DNA of 64,000 nucleotides, from positions 310,001-374,000 of the forward strand of contig OZ345380.1 of assembly GCA_977006965.1 (NCBI GenBank). Reading direction: 5' to 3'. This DNA is from Phymatolithon calcareum. Its lineage: Eukaryota; Rhodophyta; Florideophyceae; Hapalidiales. Made by a program: the position numbers and the translations under genes. This document shows, one piece after another, positions 10,713 through 21,763 of the stretch. The notes under the pieces were generated by a model. It was not told the DNA's origin and did not search any database. It was given only the letters and a program-made list of their open reading frames with translations. Numbering within the stretch: the first letter of the stretch is position 1; every line of letters starts with the position of its first letter.

Positions 10713-11204
10713 GCCCCATGAACATGTCCACCTGGCCATGTTTATGTACACAAGCTGAAAGGTCTCCTTAGCTTTCTTAATCAGCTTCTTGTTCTTCTTC
10801 GCATGGTTGAAAAACTCAGTTAGAGCGGCAGGCATATCTTCGTAAATGTCCTGAAGTTTGGCCCACGTCCAATCGCGCTCGTCGGGTAATCCAACCCACT
10901 GCACTTGAACGAAGATTCCATCGACCGCTTCTCCAATTGTTATAAACTTGTCCAGCATCTCATATTTCGCCTCGGTGTGCTCGACGAGATCCATAAGCGT
11001 CTTAGAAACTTCAGTCTTCTCTTGTCTCACCCGGTAAAGCTGAAGCCGCGCACAGTGCACACGGGAAATATCGGATCCATCAAGCTTCGCAACGTCGTAC
11101 ACCAAATCGCTCACTACGGAAACAATTCGGCAGGGTCCTAGCCAGCGGAATTGCATCTTGTGCCCTCTTTGCTGTGCCCGTCTGACAAGTACAAAGTCAC
11201 CCAC
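10608..11204 (-). pseudogene. Gypsy pol C-terminus with chromodomain-like module
   Basis: An open frame of 198 codons. It begins MGDFVLVRRAQQRG..FRWLGPCRIVSV, the integrase C-terminal GPY/F-like module (DYVLV ... W.GPYRV). Then comes IFVQVQWVGLPDERDWTWAKLQDIYEDMPAALTEFF split over about residues 104-140. Its aromatic pattern is a chromodomain-like fold found at the end of some Gypsy polyproteins, where it may direct insertion to particular chromatin. It stops inside the flanking repeat. Confidence 0.72.
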
Positions 11205-11261
11205 CGTAAAGTAAGGTGAAACAAATGTTGGTCCGCTTATTATGGGAGCGCAGCTGCTGCT

Positions 11262-12114
11262 CTAGTGCTTTGAGACGCTTAGTTCGGTTTCCTTGTGCAT
11301 TTGGTCCATCGAGACTTGTAGTTCGTTCAACTCAATCACTTGTTCTGCGCGGACTTGATCGATGGAAAGACGTTCTGAACTCCCAAGAATCTTCGCATCG
11401 CCGTACAGCAACGTTCTCTTAGGTTTGAGACAGGTCATGACTTCAAGAGGCGAGCGGTGTGTCCCGTCATCGCGGCGACCAAGGCGTTCGAGTAGAGCCT
11501 CGTTCAGTGTCATCATCACAATCAGTAGCACAAGAGGCCAGTCGTGCAGGCCAAGCTTGAGCTCTGTCATCAGCGCTCGGCAGGCGGCCATTACGTTTCG
11601 CATGACAGATTGCACAGTGCCGTTTGCCCAGGGTGAGTAAGCGATAGTAAAATTGTGACTGATGTGGTAGTCGGTTGCCAAGCTCATCATAGTGGAGTTC
11701 TTAAAGTAACTTCCCTGGTCACTGACCCAGTAGTCCATTGCTCCAAATCTTCGAAACCATCGGGCGACCTCAGAAGCCGTGGTCTCGGAATCGGCACGGG
11801 CAGTCCGGCAGAGCCACATGTACGAGCTCAAATCATCCTTTATCACCAGCACGTACTTCACATCGCCAGATCCAGGTCCCATGAATAGGAAATCGAAGTG
11901 TGTCACTTTGTTCGGTTTCGACCGTGTATTTTTGGCGCGAACGGACGGGGTTTAGTCCTGATTTGGCCATAGGGCAGTAGGTACAGGACGCTACAAAAGC
12001 ATTGCAATCCTCCCTCATGGTCTTCCATTTGAAGTGCTCTCGGAGGGCGCTGTACGTCGCTTCAGAGCCCCTCTGCCCAGCATTTCCGCAGTGTGCCACA
12101 ATTAGGAGACGCAT
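11262..12114 (-). pseudogene. Gypsy integrase, catalytic residues altered
   Basis: Two overlapping frames make up this region. 11833-12114 holds the zinc-binding region: AHCGNAGQRGSEAT (second His of the usual H..H replaced by Gln) and CTYC. 11262-11906 holds the core: THFDFLFMG (first Asp), VSDQGSYF (second Asp) and ANGTVQSVMR, where Gypsy integrases have NGTVE. The catalytic Glu is therefore Gln. With the frame change between the two parts, this integrase should be inactive. Confidence 0.82.
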
Positions 12115-12351
12115 CTGAAGCTCATCAGACTGCTCGGGGATTCAGGTCTTGTCCTCCAACATCCATGTACCGACGGGAACACGGACAGAATCTTGAGGTC
12201 GCTCTTCAACTTGCGTTTCTTGTGCCAATTGTATGTTTGCTAATGTTGGCCATTCAAAATCGGCATCTTTCGGGGACAGAACAATGTCTTGTTCAAGAAC
12301 ACGATGCGCCACGCGCTTGCTAGCAAACTACTTCGCACGGTATCCGCGGAA

Positions 12352-12767
12352 CTATCTAGTCATGATGTCTGCCATCAGATTGGTTTCACCGCTCACGTGT
12401 TCAATCCGGTATTGGAACTGTGATAGAAAAATTGCCCATCGCATCACTTTTAGTACCTTATGCCTTCCGAGCGTCGGATCGAGCGCGCTTGGGCAGAATA
12501 CAAAAAGGAGAATTCGATGGTCCGTAAATACGCGTATCATCTCTTCGCACATTAGAAAAGTAGTCAAGTCGGTGGAAAGTCTGGGTGATCGCGTAGCCTG
12601 TCAACAATACGTTCGCACCAGTCGAGGCTTCTCGCGAAGAATTTGCTTTTCAAGATCGATTCCTTCAAGTTTTTCACACGGCAAATCTCTAAGAACTGTC
12701 GCAATAAATTCAGAAAACCCTTCTCCGTCTGATGGTGAAGTGCGAAGTCATCTAGCCAAGCCTTCAT
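12352..12767 (-). pseudogene. Gypsy RT (LDD box) and RNase H fragments
   Basis: The frame 12564-12767 has KAWLDDFALHHQTEKGFL, equivalent to the YxDD motif and following helix of Gypsy RT. The frame 12352-12567 carries RNase H sequence: FTDHRILLFVFCP (the TDH motif), then HKVLKVMRWAIFLSQFQYRI and SGETNLMADIMTR (the N..AD...R end). A frameshift separates them. Confidence 0.8.
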
Positions 12768-12977
12768 CCACTCTCGAACCTTAGCGAAACAAAGGTTCTA
12801 CCATTGCTTGGAAATTAGCGCCGGAGTTTCGCCCGCCCTGCATCGTCCTTGTGGGCATAACAACAGCATTAGATGTCATGAATCAGTGGAGTGGCTGGCT
12901 GCCCTCATGCTCCGGTAGCTACCAGTAGCCACTGCCAAAGTCAATTGATGCGAAAAAACGACTCCCGCGCATGTCGG

Positions 12978-13952
12978 TCACTTCCGCCGCAATATGGGCA
13001 TCGGCCACACTGCGGGTATGGTTGCGGCATTGACTGGTCTCAGGTCAATCGTGAGCCTGAAGTTTGCCGCTGGTTTTTTCGGCACAATCAATGGCGTAGC
13101 GACCCAATTGGTGTTGGTCGCTAATTTCACAAAACCGAACTCCATCTGTTTTTCAACATATCGCTCCATGAAACGGCTCTTCGCCTCCGGATATCTGCGC
13201 TGACGCGCACGGACGGGCACTGCTCCTGATCTGAGATGAATTTTCATTGGCTCCAAATCTGCTGGTCGTCCAGCTCCCAACCTAAGCCGCAAAACGTCCT
13301 CGTACTCGAGCAGCATTGTACGAATCTCTTGCTTGTCGTCGTCAGCTATGCCATCCTTTTCTGCGGCTGCAATAATATTGTTCAATGCGGAAATCGTCTC
13401 TTCTCGACTGTCTTCACCCAAGTCCAACCATCCTTCCGTGTCGTTATCAGAGAAGTCGTCCACGCCACGATCTGAATGGAACACTCCATTTTGGATCAGA
13501 AGCGCAACTTTGCGGCCTTCCTGGTCGTTGTCTTGTAACAGCGCGCCAATGTCGACGTCACCTTCAAACCTTTCAGCAGCGCTGGCGAGAATATCAGCAG
13601 TGTTTAGCCCTAGGGCTTCAAGGACAGGGCGGCCGAGTAGTGGTTCACCGACATCTTGGGACGTCACAACACATTTCAGATTTCGTAGGACTAGCGTGGC
13701 ACCATGGCGTACATGTAGCTCAACAGACATACTTGCAAACTTCCTGCACACAATCTCCGCACTTTTTCCGTTCGGAAGCTTCTCTGCCGACATCGAATAA
13801 CGCAATGGGCGCCCGGTCTCGGTAACAGTTACGTTCGCACCAGCGTCCTGAATCTTCTCGAGTAAGCGCTCGTCCATAAGTGAGATATCTGACCCATTAT
13901 CTGCGCAGACCATGCCGCGCACTCGGCCACCGAACGTTGCTGATAAAAGCAC
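12978..13952 (-). pseudogene. Gypsy protease and N-terminal RT
   Basis: 324 open codons. Near the N-terminus, VCADNGSDISLM is the retropepsin active site with Asn in place of Ser/Thr. LLGRPVLEALGL is the C-terminal GRDxL-like element. About 100 residues of linker follow, then the RT entry (MEIHLRSGAVPVRAR-like PMKIHLRSG, SRFMERYVEKQ, ATPLIVPKKP, FRLTIDLRPVNA). The frame then breaks, leaving the central RT lost or shifted before the LDD fragment. Confidence 0.85.
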
Positions 13953-14778
13953 GCTTCAGTGTCACTGGGAAGAACACGCTTAGCACTCGCTTGCTTTTTC
14001 CCTTTCTTATCCGCTCGCATCTCGGCCAACAGCGTCTTCGCCTCTTCTTTGGTGCAATCCGGACAGTCAAGAAGGAAATGCTTAATTCCCTTAACCTTAT
14101 GCTTCGGCAAAAGGCACACCAGTGGAAGCGGTTCATCATTTTTTGTCTTCTTCGAAGCAGGCGACGATTCTGATCGTTGTGTGTGATGAAATATCGCGCC
14201 TGGGGAATTTTTCCCGCGTATTATACGCTTGACATGCCTGAGCTTCTTTGCATGTTGATTGGATGAACACCCTTACATCTTTTCTCATATCCTGGTCCAA
14301 TTCCAGTCATTTCATCTCGCAGCTTCGGCGGGTATAGGTGGGAACAAAGTAGCTCAACCGTCTTCTTCGGATTACTTTCTCGGAAAGATTCATAGCCAAT
14401 CCTTTAAGTCGCTCAAAGAAATCGTTTGCGAACTGCAGAATGCGAGCATCGGCGTCGGCAATAGCCATCTTCACTCGCAGTCCTTGAAAAGCTTGCTCTA
14501 TAGTTTTGAAGTCAAAACCGGTCTCGGGTTCTTAACTAGCCCCTTTATGAACTGAAATATTTCAGCGCCTGTCAATTGCGCTGCTGATTTTCCCGGGCGA
14601 TAGATTCGAATTTTCCCAGAAAAACCATGTTCTTTAGCAATGATCTATCAATACAAACCGAGAAGGAGGCTTCAGAAAGCGTAGGAATCTCCTTCTTTTT
14701 CTGTTTAACCTCAAGTTCATATCGCTCCCGCTCTTTGAGGAACTGAGAAACCCTCACAGGGTCTAAGCTCCGCAGCAC
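13829..14778 (-). pseudogene. Gypsy gag remnants with broken zinc knuckle
   Basis: An ATG at 14778 begins LRSLDPVRVSQFLKERERYE, a charged helical gag start, stopping at 14572. Downstream frames are fragmentary. At 14119-14060 a frame reads CLLPKHKVKGIKHFLLDCPDC; the neighbouring frame supplies WCAFC, so together they recreate a CX2C...H...C knuckle split by a frameshift. The region is degenerate and recognisable mainly by position upstream of the protease. Confidence 0.6.
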
Positions 14779-14944
14779 GGGGTGCTAAATTGGTTGGAAA
14801 AGAGCAACCGAGCCTTTTCCATATAAACCATTTGCCTCTTCCATGTCCCCTCCGTTAGTCATGGCGGCGGGAATCTCTTGGTATTCGTTATTCCTTGTGT
14901 TCACCATGAACACGTCAAAAAGGTCCCTGCAGGATAGAAATTTC

Positions 14945-15149
14945 TAGAGACGGAAATCGGAAACCCAAAGTCCTTTCTTGTCGTGGTTCGAAGTCTGATC
15001 TTTAGTCTAGACTATCTTCTGATCTTATACTAATTCTACAAGGATAGTCTTCTGGCTAGCGTACTCGATACTGGAGCGAATGCCCTCTGGGAGGATCAGC
15101 TCGAGCGTTCCTCTATCCAAGTCGCAAGGAGAGCTTCAACGTCTACACG
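14945..15149 (-). repeat. Gypsy flanking direct repeat, 5' copy
   Basis: 205 bp matching 10497-10712 from TAGAGACGGAAATCGG to AACGTCTACACG. It lies ~170 bp upstream of the gag ATG, the place expected of the 5' LTR. TG...CA ends are not clear. Confidence 0.82.
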
Positions 15150-15899
15150 TTTCTGAAAAGAGAGATAGAAGAGTCAATATAAAAATTGAAGTCGTACATT
15201 TATCCAAAGCACACTACCAGACCCACTCGACAACACTTAAATATATTTTACTCTTTCAACAATGGTACTAACTATTCCGAAACCGAAGCCGAAACAAGTT
15301 GTACTGCAGCTAATGCAACTCCTTCGCGAACAGCCTTGAGATATCCATTCACGTCAATCAGGTCGAACACAACGAAATGAAATGTTTTGAGTCTATCTCT
15401 GTCCCAAGGGCGATCATTGCTCTGAAGGAAGCGAATTTTGTTTCGATAAGAGTACCGGTTCTTCGAATCCGTACAAACACCTGAAGCGTTGCATCGGTGG
15501 TGGCCGTGAAGATCTTCTTCTGGAAGTGTACTGTGAAGAAAGCTATGTCAAGCGTTGTCAACCAGCGTGTTGAACAGGCTATCGCAGAAGACGAAAGTTT
15601 CGTACACCTAGGAGAAGAGGCATGAACAAACAATTAACTTGACTATTGCGGGAAGTATTCAAATTGCAATCCGAATTGCTGACTAACCGTAGTGAGCAAT
15701 TTAATTGTTTAATTGCACAACAAACAGCAATGTCGAGCAATGAGATTGGCACCACCCCTGGTTATCAACCAAGAAGATGCCGGAACGAATGTGCTCACAC
15801 GAAATGTCCATTGGAGCAGTGGGTTCGTCGTTCGAGGCCGAAATATTCTCGGCGATCTGAGCTTTTGAGGAGATGGAACACTTGCGAATCCTGTGCGTA
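15150..15899. other. No supported gene
   Basis: Mixed short frames on both strands without domains, probably decayed sequence upstream of the LINE RNase H scrap. Confidence 0.5.
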
Positions 15900-16440
15900 C
15901 ATCACATTTGCTGGTTTTTCAGACAGAAGGAGCTTTCTCGATGCGCTGACCGGGCAACGATGGATGTATGGGGAGATGACAAGTTGTTGGATACTATGGG
16001 AAGGATGATTGATGATATGATCAATTGTTAGCAATTTGGATCCCAAGCTACTGTGGGCTTCCTGGGAACGAAAAAACGGACGATCTTTTTCTCGAAAAGA
16101 CATTGCGGTGTCAAGACTGGTGACGCATCAAAATATACTCTTAACCATAGAATCTGCGCGGTCGATTGTCAATCGGCATCAGTCGGCAAAGCTTAGGAGT
16201 CTGCAGTTGTTACCCCCAGTGCGCAATATAAGCCACAGGCGCGCTGAAACTACTCTCAATCAACTTGCCGCGCTATGTTGCTCGTTAGTAACAGTTTTTA
16301 AGATTTTTCAGTTGAATACGACCCTATATGCAAGACCTGCTCTGTGGGAACCAAGGAGACCGTGGAGCATCTACTCCTGCGCTGTAGTGGACGGAATGTA
16401 TCAAGGCGCCAGACTATTGGTAGAGTTTTCGCCGAAACGG
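15900..16440 (+). pseudogene. LINE RNase H and C-terminal fragment
   Basis: Near 16030-16075 the plus strand reads AIWIPSYCGLPGNEKTDDL, the LINE RNase H signature (VPGHSGIPGNE.AD.L), with His replaced by Tyr. Just before it, DTMGRMIDDMI matches the corresponding MERLMDDMI of the minus-strand copy at 51340-51564. Downstream, RRAETTLNQLAALCCSLV is shared with 51039-51296 (SVETTLNQLAAQCCSLV), and ETVEHLLLRC-like codons follow in another frame. Both copies descend from the same non-LTR element. Frameshifts and stops make it a remnant. Confidence 0.78.
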
Positions 16441-17204
16441 GGGAGGAAATATGCAATGAGAAACGGGTCGAAGTACTCAAGTGAGTGAACTATGAGAGGC
16501 TGTTTGAAAACATCCCAAAAATCTTAGAGCGCGTAGCGAAGAGAGCCCCCACAAGGGAGCCCAGTGCTTCTGAGAACTGCGTTGCAGTTTGCTTGGTCTA
16601 CTGGTTAGCTTTTCATTGTGAATGGAGAAGGAAAATTGGCGTTTTCTGATGAAGGTTGGCGAAGGCGAGTGCTGTAAGCAGGACTTGGCAATGCTACGCT
16701 TTTCCAATGTGGGCTCGGGCCAAGGTGCCGAGCGGGCTGAAGCACCATCAAGGCTAACAATCTTGACGGTCGCAATCCTAATCTTCTTCACTGGGTGTTG
16801 AATTAAGACCCATTTTACGCGCAGTGACGTGCTTGCGAGACCACTGATTTTCTCTTCAATTACATCCTGAGCCGTACTAATCACATTTATTGACTTGGAA
16901 ATGGCTGTCTACAGTCTACAACATTCTTCTCGACTAAGCTTCTTCCTTGGCATGTTTGGCTGCACCGACCCGTAGACGGGAGTCTTTTTATTGCGGCACA
17001 GCAGGTCTTATTCTTAAGAGCAGAGAGCACATTTTCGTTCCTAGATAGGCACGATGTAATTTTCAGATAGTAGTTCCGCTACTCTTCGCACAGAAGACAA
17101 GCCCGGCTTTACGACTCTGGCGTGAGCGAGCTGTTTCACCTTCGTTTTATAGATTTTTTCGAGCTTTTAAATCGCCCCTCAATTGAGGTTGTTAGTAAAC
17201 TAGA
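16441..17204. other. Unassigned, one minus-strand ORF of 135 codons
   Basis: The minus-strand frame 16477-16884 (Ser/Lys-rich) has no family I recognise and may be chance. The remainder shows no gene. Confidence 0.45.
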
Positions 17205-17353
17205 CACTAGGACTGAGTTGTAAGGTAAGATTTGCATTCTGCGATCACAATGTCATAGTGGCATATGCTATAGGCTAAGAAAGAGAGGATCCAGGTCTTT
17301 CCATGTGCTCATTGGAAGGAGATGGTGCAGCAGCAGAACAAAAAAATTTCATC
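17205..17353 (+). repeat. Partial copy of the dispersed ~370-bp repeat
   Basis: CTAGGACTGAGTTGTAAGG through GGAAGGAGATGGTGCAGCAG matches the end and start of array units at 8.3-9.2 kb. It preserves the empty target site of the LINE tail found at 9190. Confidence 0.85.
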
Positions 17354-18449
17354 CTGCAATCTCGTTGATATTTTGATATTAAAATATCAATTATTTCATT
17401 CCGCTTGTCAGTCGCCCAGGAAATGGAGGAGACCTGAAGTAGATGTAAGACCTTTTGTTTATCGGATTCGTAAAAAATGCTTGCACGGCTAAAGGTGAAC
17501 GCTTCCCCGGCGCACGTGCCATTAATAGACAGCAGCACGAGCTTGCTTTCACAGAAACGCCACTGTCCATAAGTAGACAGTCCTTGCTTTGCTATAGCAT
17601 ACTGAAGACGGAGAACTATCACATAAAGGGAAGGGAGGGTGGGTGCTTGAAAAACACGCGCACAGAGAGCGTTCGTCCGAACAGGTTGATGATAATTGTT
17701 GTTGCGCTTGGATTGCGGTACCTGTAGGATTGAGAAAATCCAGAAGACTGTGGAGAGCTGATGTTGGAAGTTCTCTGAATTATGGAGACTGGGAAGTTGA
17801 GTCCGGGGGCCGGGTCGGTATTTGGGGAAGCAAAGTGGGTCAGGAGAATCCAGGTCAAGATACGAAATGATACCAAATATAGGTGCATTAGAGAATTGTC
17901 GCCGAAAGCAACTCAGGTGGAATATCTGCAACCCATATCGGGGAAATTGTAGGTTTTTATTTTAGAAGCCCTCAACGCCGGCTCACGCTGACACTATAGC
18001 AGCTTCGCATTGCGCTGTAGCTCTTCCCGGGAAGACTGCAGCATATCGCCTCCATCATCACACCATCATCTCCTCTTGCATCTCGCTTTCTAGCATCATT
18101 AATTTGTCAATCGCTTGTTTCACTTCCGCTTCTGTTCTATAATTCATCTTTGGTTGAGTTAGGTTGAGTTGGAGTGTTTCGAGCGGCATCACTGCTCGTT
18201 CGTCGTAGTTGTCGATATATGCCGCGGGATTTCGTTGAAGGAATCGGCCGAAAAACCATTTGACTGCCCAAAGTCTGCAACCCATACGTATTGTCAAAGC
18301 TTGAATAGGTGCTTTCGCTAGATATCATGGATCGTATGGCTTCCACGATTTGCACGAGGGCCCAGACGTGCTCGCCACAATTCGTTCTCCTTAGCCGCTA
18401 GTCGAAATAAAACCCTTTCCTCGTGCCTCGAAACAATAGGAGATTGCAG
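17354..18449. mobile_element. 1.1-kb element with short inverted ends inside the repeat
   Basis: The left end CTGCAATCTC (17354-17363) and right end GAGATTGCAG (18440-18449) are exact inverse complements. Outside them, the repeat's left part (..TTTCATC) and right part (GCATGGATTGGGTGACC) correspond to sequences that in the array lie on either side of the 33-bp palindrome at 9266-9298. Two small minus-strand frames near 18058-18355 show no transposase, so it looks non-autonomous. The target duplication is unclear. Confidence 0.55.
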
Positions 18450-18559
18450 CATGCATGGATTGGGTGACCAATAAAACTGAATGCTTATTACACTTATAGG
18501 GCTAGCAACAGTGCGTCTATATATTTACCTCTACTTAGATTACGGCAGGCTGTTAATCC

Positions 18560-18890
18560 TGTTGTCTAACTGCAAACACGCTTCTTCTCTGCCTGCCGCT
18601 CGCCATTACACGAATTCACCTGAAGCAACTGCGATCGTTCCAAGTTCTGCCAGTCCTCGTGCACGGACAGAATGTTGGACTCTTTTCCTTTACAGCTCAC
18701 TTCTTCCGTGCCATACCAATACCACAATCCCGTAAAGGACTGAGATAAGAAAACTTTGAGTCCTGAGTTTTCCCGTCCGCCATTCTGGTGGACGGTTCGT
18801 GAGCTGCACAAAGGTAGGTAGCATCAGAGGAAGCCTTGCCCATATCTTCGGAAGTCTGAGGGGCTTCTAAGTAAACTTGAAAGAAAAAAA
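18560..18890 (+). mobile_element. LINE 3'-end fragment
   Basis: From about 18740, the sequence CCTGAGTTTTCCCGTCCGCC ... TCGGAAGTCTGAGGGGCTT closely matches the reverse complement of 52750-52880, the 3' end of the minus-strand LINE at 52740-54060. It ends in an A-rich stretch (AAAGAAAAAAACAATTAA). No intact coding region remains. Confidence 0.7.
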
Positions 18891-19812
18891 CAATTAACCC
18901 TTTCGTTCTACACATCCAATACTGGATAAATCTCGACAGAATTGAAAATCTTACTTTTTGAATATATTCCGTAGATTTTTGTCTTAAAATTATTGACATA
19001 TAGTCCATTTCTGGTGTACGAAGCCAGCTTTCGAAGTATTCAGTGCAGCTACCGAGCTTCAACAGTATTCCAACTTACTTAACCAGTACCCTAAAGGTCC
19101 TGGCAATGATATGCGACCAGTTCTGCATAGCACGAGTAAAGCTCGTTCGCCTTATACATGTAGAGCATGTTGAATTTGATACTCTTACCTTCGCAGAAGG
19201 AAGACATAATGCATGTTGACATCCTCCAGTTCTCCGATTGCTCCTCTTCAGAAAGCGATGCTCCAAGATGGATATTTCTGAACATCATTGATTCTCTTTT
19301 TCTTTTTGATTCTTTTAAGAATCAAGAAGTAAAAGAGAATCCATGTAACAGCCGGGACACAGGAATAGGGGTGGTGAAAATTATCAAATCCGCTGCGATC
19401 TCGGTAGCGCTGAGGCCCAGTGCATAGGATAGCGGATATAGTACAGACTCTAACAGTATAGCTGGCGTTCGAATTGCGTTCGTTCTTTGCCATCTTTGGT
19501 GCAATGTTTAGCTTTACGCTTCCTTCACATCGGATCATGGCCGCAAGAGAAGTGCTTTTCATTCCTCTAAACGATGGTTAGCATAATATGATATCTAAAA
19601 TATTATTTTGCACCTAAATCGCCTTTCTCTTGCGTACTCTGGCTGCAGAGAGAAAGCGCTCACCTGTAAGATGAAGCTGGCAATCGATATATCGGAAGGT
19701 TCCGAAGACATTGGCACCATTTTCTTTTCTATGGAGCAAATAGCAGATTTGATAATTTTTCGAGCCCCATATTATGAAGGCCATTTTATCCGCCTTTTAC
19801 ACTAAGGAGATG
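18891..19812. other. No supported gene
   Basis: AT-rich, with short frames on both strands (up to ~104 codons at 19248-19562 minus) and no recognisable domain. Confidence 0.5.
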
Positions 19813-19970
19813 TGTACCGTAAGCCAGGATAACAAATGAAAGTAAAACGTAAGAGTACCAGGCGCGAGTGGGTACAATAGGACCCGAGGGCGGAGCCCGA
19901 GGGACTATTGTACCCACGAGGACCAGGAACGAGCACGTTTTACACATTTGTTATCCCGGCTTACGGTACA
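19813..19970. mobile_element. 158-bp foldback element
   Basis: Outer arms TGTACCGTAAGCC.GGATAACAAAT and their complement at 19947-19970 enclose inner arms TAAAACGT / ACGTTTTA and GTGGGTACAATAG / CTATTGTACCCAC. The centre carries the direct duplication CCCGAGGG-cggag-CCCGAGGG. The structure is a nested hairpin typical of a foldback or MITE-like element. No coding capacity. Confidence 0.8.
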
Positions 19971-20376
19971 AATTCGACTTGTTTTTGTAGACGCGAGAAA
20001 GCATGCCGTTTTGAAAAGTAGAAGTTTGTTGCCAATGGAAGCGCCCACATAAAGCACAAAAATGAATCTTTCACTGGACCACTACGAACCGAAACGATGG
20101 TAAAGCGGTTCATGCCCAGACTGTTGTCGTTTTTTGTTCACGTTTTCAAAATATTAGAAAAAACTAAACTATTTAGTTCTTACCTCTGCACAAAAATTAA
20201 GTGAAAAAAATTATTTTTTCCTCTTCCCCTTCTCAAATTCTTGAAAAAATCAATCTTATATTTCTCTCCTCTCCGAGGTATAATGTCGTGATTTAAACTT
20301 ATAAAATCCTCATCACGTCAAAATAAACAATCGAATTTAATGCTTCCAACTTATTTTTCGGCATCATGTTTTATAA
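19971..20376. other. AT-rich intergenic stretch
   Basis: No gene seen. Poly-A/T runs precede the target duplication of the large TIR element. Confidence 0.6.
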
Positions 20377-20384
20377 GTTGAAGG
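20377..20384. repeat. Target site duplication, left
   Basis: GTTGAAGG abuts the left inverted repeat and recurs at 33063-33070. Confidence 0.7.
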
Positions 20385-20433
20385 AGGGGAATGTTACGGG
20401 GGGAGAAACGCAGACCCGGTGTCATACCGCTTC
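20385..20433 (+). repeat. Left terminal inverted repeat
   Basis: About 49 bp, complementary to 33013-33062 with roughly three mismatches and one missing terminal base. Confidence 0.88.
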
Positions 20434-20824
20434 TCCAAGATTATCATTTATCGAGCCCGTTTGAGAGAGAAACATTAGGGCGCGATTGCATCATAAAAAT
20501 ACTAGAGAAATAGGAAAAAAACCTACTTGTCTCATGCGAACATTAGGAGTTCCTAATGTAGCGGCAGCTCTCGATGCTCGACTCGTTTCTTGGAAAGAAA
20601 TAACTAGAATTAAGCTTGGTGGTATGCCCCCAGAAGGGCACCGCTCTCAGTGCACAAACCGAGCCCGAAATATTTCCGGTAATCTGAAGCAGCTACTTTT
20701 AGCAGTTTCAAGTTTTTGGCGGGCATATTTGAAAATCTAGTGCGGACTCCCAAAACCAAACTCTTCGGACACGGATGAATGCAAAGAAGCCCACGCAGAG
20801 TGCATCTCCCTTCGTACGCTAACC

Positions 20825-21763
20825 ATGGAGACAGAAGAAACAACCTCTGGGGCTAGCACTTCATTCAACGAGCCCATACTTCACTCCGCCCTGCATTATG
20901 GACTGGCACACTGCTATACACAGCTCGCATGGCGACAATTTCTCGGACTCGGTCCAGACGGCGACACTACGCGTTTCACCTCAGGCGACGGAACATCGGA
21001 CGACACTGCGACTACAAGCGACGGCGAAAGCTCTCCGTCAGAGCCTACCACGCGCACTTCAACCGCAAGCCCGGCTCCCGAAAATGACATTGACACGATG
21101 CTCGCGCCTCACAGCTGCACACTAAATGTCGCCGCTCCCATGCGTGCGGCTGACCCCTGCTCGGCTCCAGGTTCGTCCGCAACAACTAACACAAGCTCGC
21201 CTCGAGCTTCGTCCCGCATCTTGACCACCAGATGACGCCTCCCTCAGGACATCGTTCGAGAGCTCAACGTGGTTTGGAACGCGACAGGGCAGCAAGTCCC
21301 AACGGGCGAAGCCATGCTGGAGCTCGGAGCACAATTCGGCATGGCAAACGTTCCGCGGCTGCGCAAATGTTTGGTCGACAAAACGCGTCGAGTCCGGCGG
21401 CAAAAGCATCATGAAGAAGGAACCACGCAAACCCTTTCATTTGACGTACAATGCTTGCAAGACGTGCAGCGCTTTCTATTCCCCAAACCCATCGTCGACG
21501 AAAACTGCCCCACAATACAATACGGACTCTGGCACATATTGCGCCTCGAAAACGTTGGTGGTCTGAAAGACGTCGGCCACGAACTACACGCTTTATTTCG
21601 CACGCCAAGCGGCCTCAGCGCTATTTCAAATACCTACTGGCTGCAGCTCTGCTCCGAAATGATGGTCCTCTTTTCTGTTGGCGCCACTGCAACCAAGTAC
21701 GGGGATGCCAACCTAGAGTTTCGACTTCGACTCCAATTCCCGACACTCACCCCAGTGAGGTGA
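20825..21763 (+). pseudogene. Unknown gene with one in-frame stop
   Basis: The ATG at 20825 opens 136 codons to a TGA at 21233-21235. The same frame then continues without interruption for ~175 more codons to a stop at 21761-21763. The N-terminal part has a short hydrophobic helix (HSALHYGLAHCYTQLAW) and a Thr/Ser/Asp-rich linker. The C-terminal part looks globular: GEAMLELGAQFGMANVPRLRK, a basic stretch RRVRRQKHH, and FDVQCLQDVQRFLFPKP. Read through, it would be ~312 residues. No family is recognised. It lies ~400 bp inside the left TIR, on the same strand as the Plavaka-type transposase, so it could be an accessory transposon protein. Confidence 0.5.

Larger units (their letters stand above)
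10497..15149 (-). mobile_element. Degenerate Ty3/Gypsy LTR retrotransposon
   Basis: Minus-strand fragments appear in the order gag, protease, RT, RNase H, integrase, chromodomain-like tail, which is the Gypsy order. Direct repeats of ~205-216 bp (10497-10712 and 14945-15149) flank it. The left repeat overlaps the last codons of pol, so either the LTR overlaps coding sequence or the right copy is a fragment of a second insertion. Every domain is separated by frame changes or stops, so the element is dead. Confidence 0.88.

Noticed and set aside
17275-17931. 218-codon minus-strand ORF
   Set aside because: It crosses the boundary between the dispersed repeat and the inserted 1.1-kb element, so it cannot be one old gene; no domain.
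20391-20433. Solo LTR ends (TGTTA...TAACA) in place of transposon TIRs
   Set aside because: Similarity extends outward beyond TGTTA on both sides and is followed directly by a matching 8-bp duplication, which favours a TIR element. Not fully excluded.
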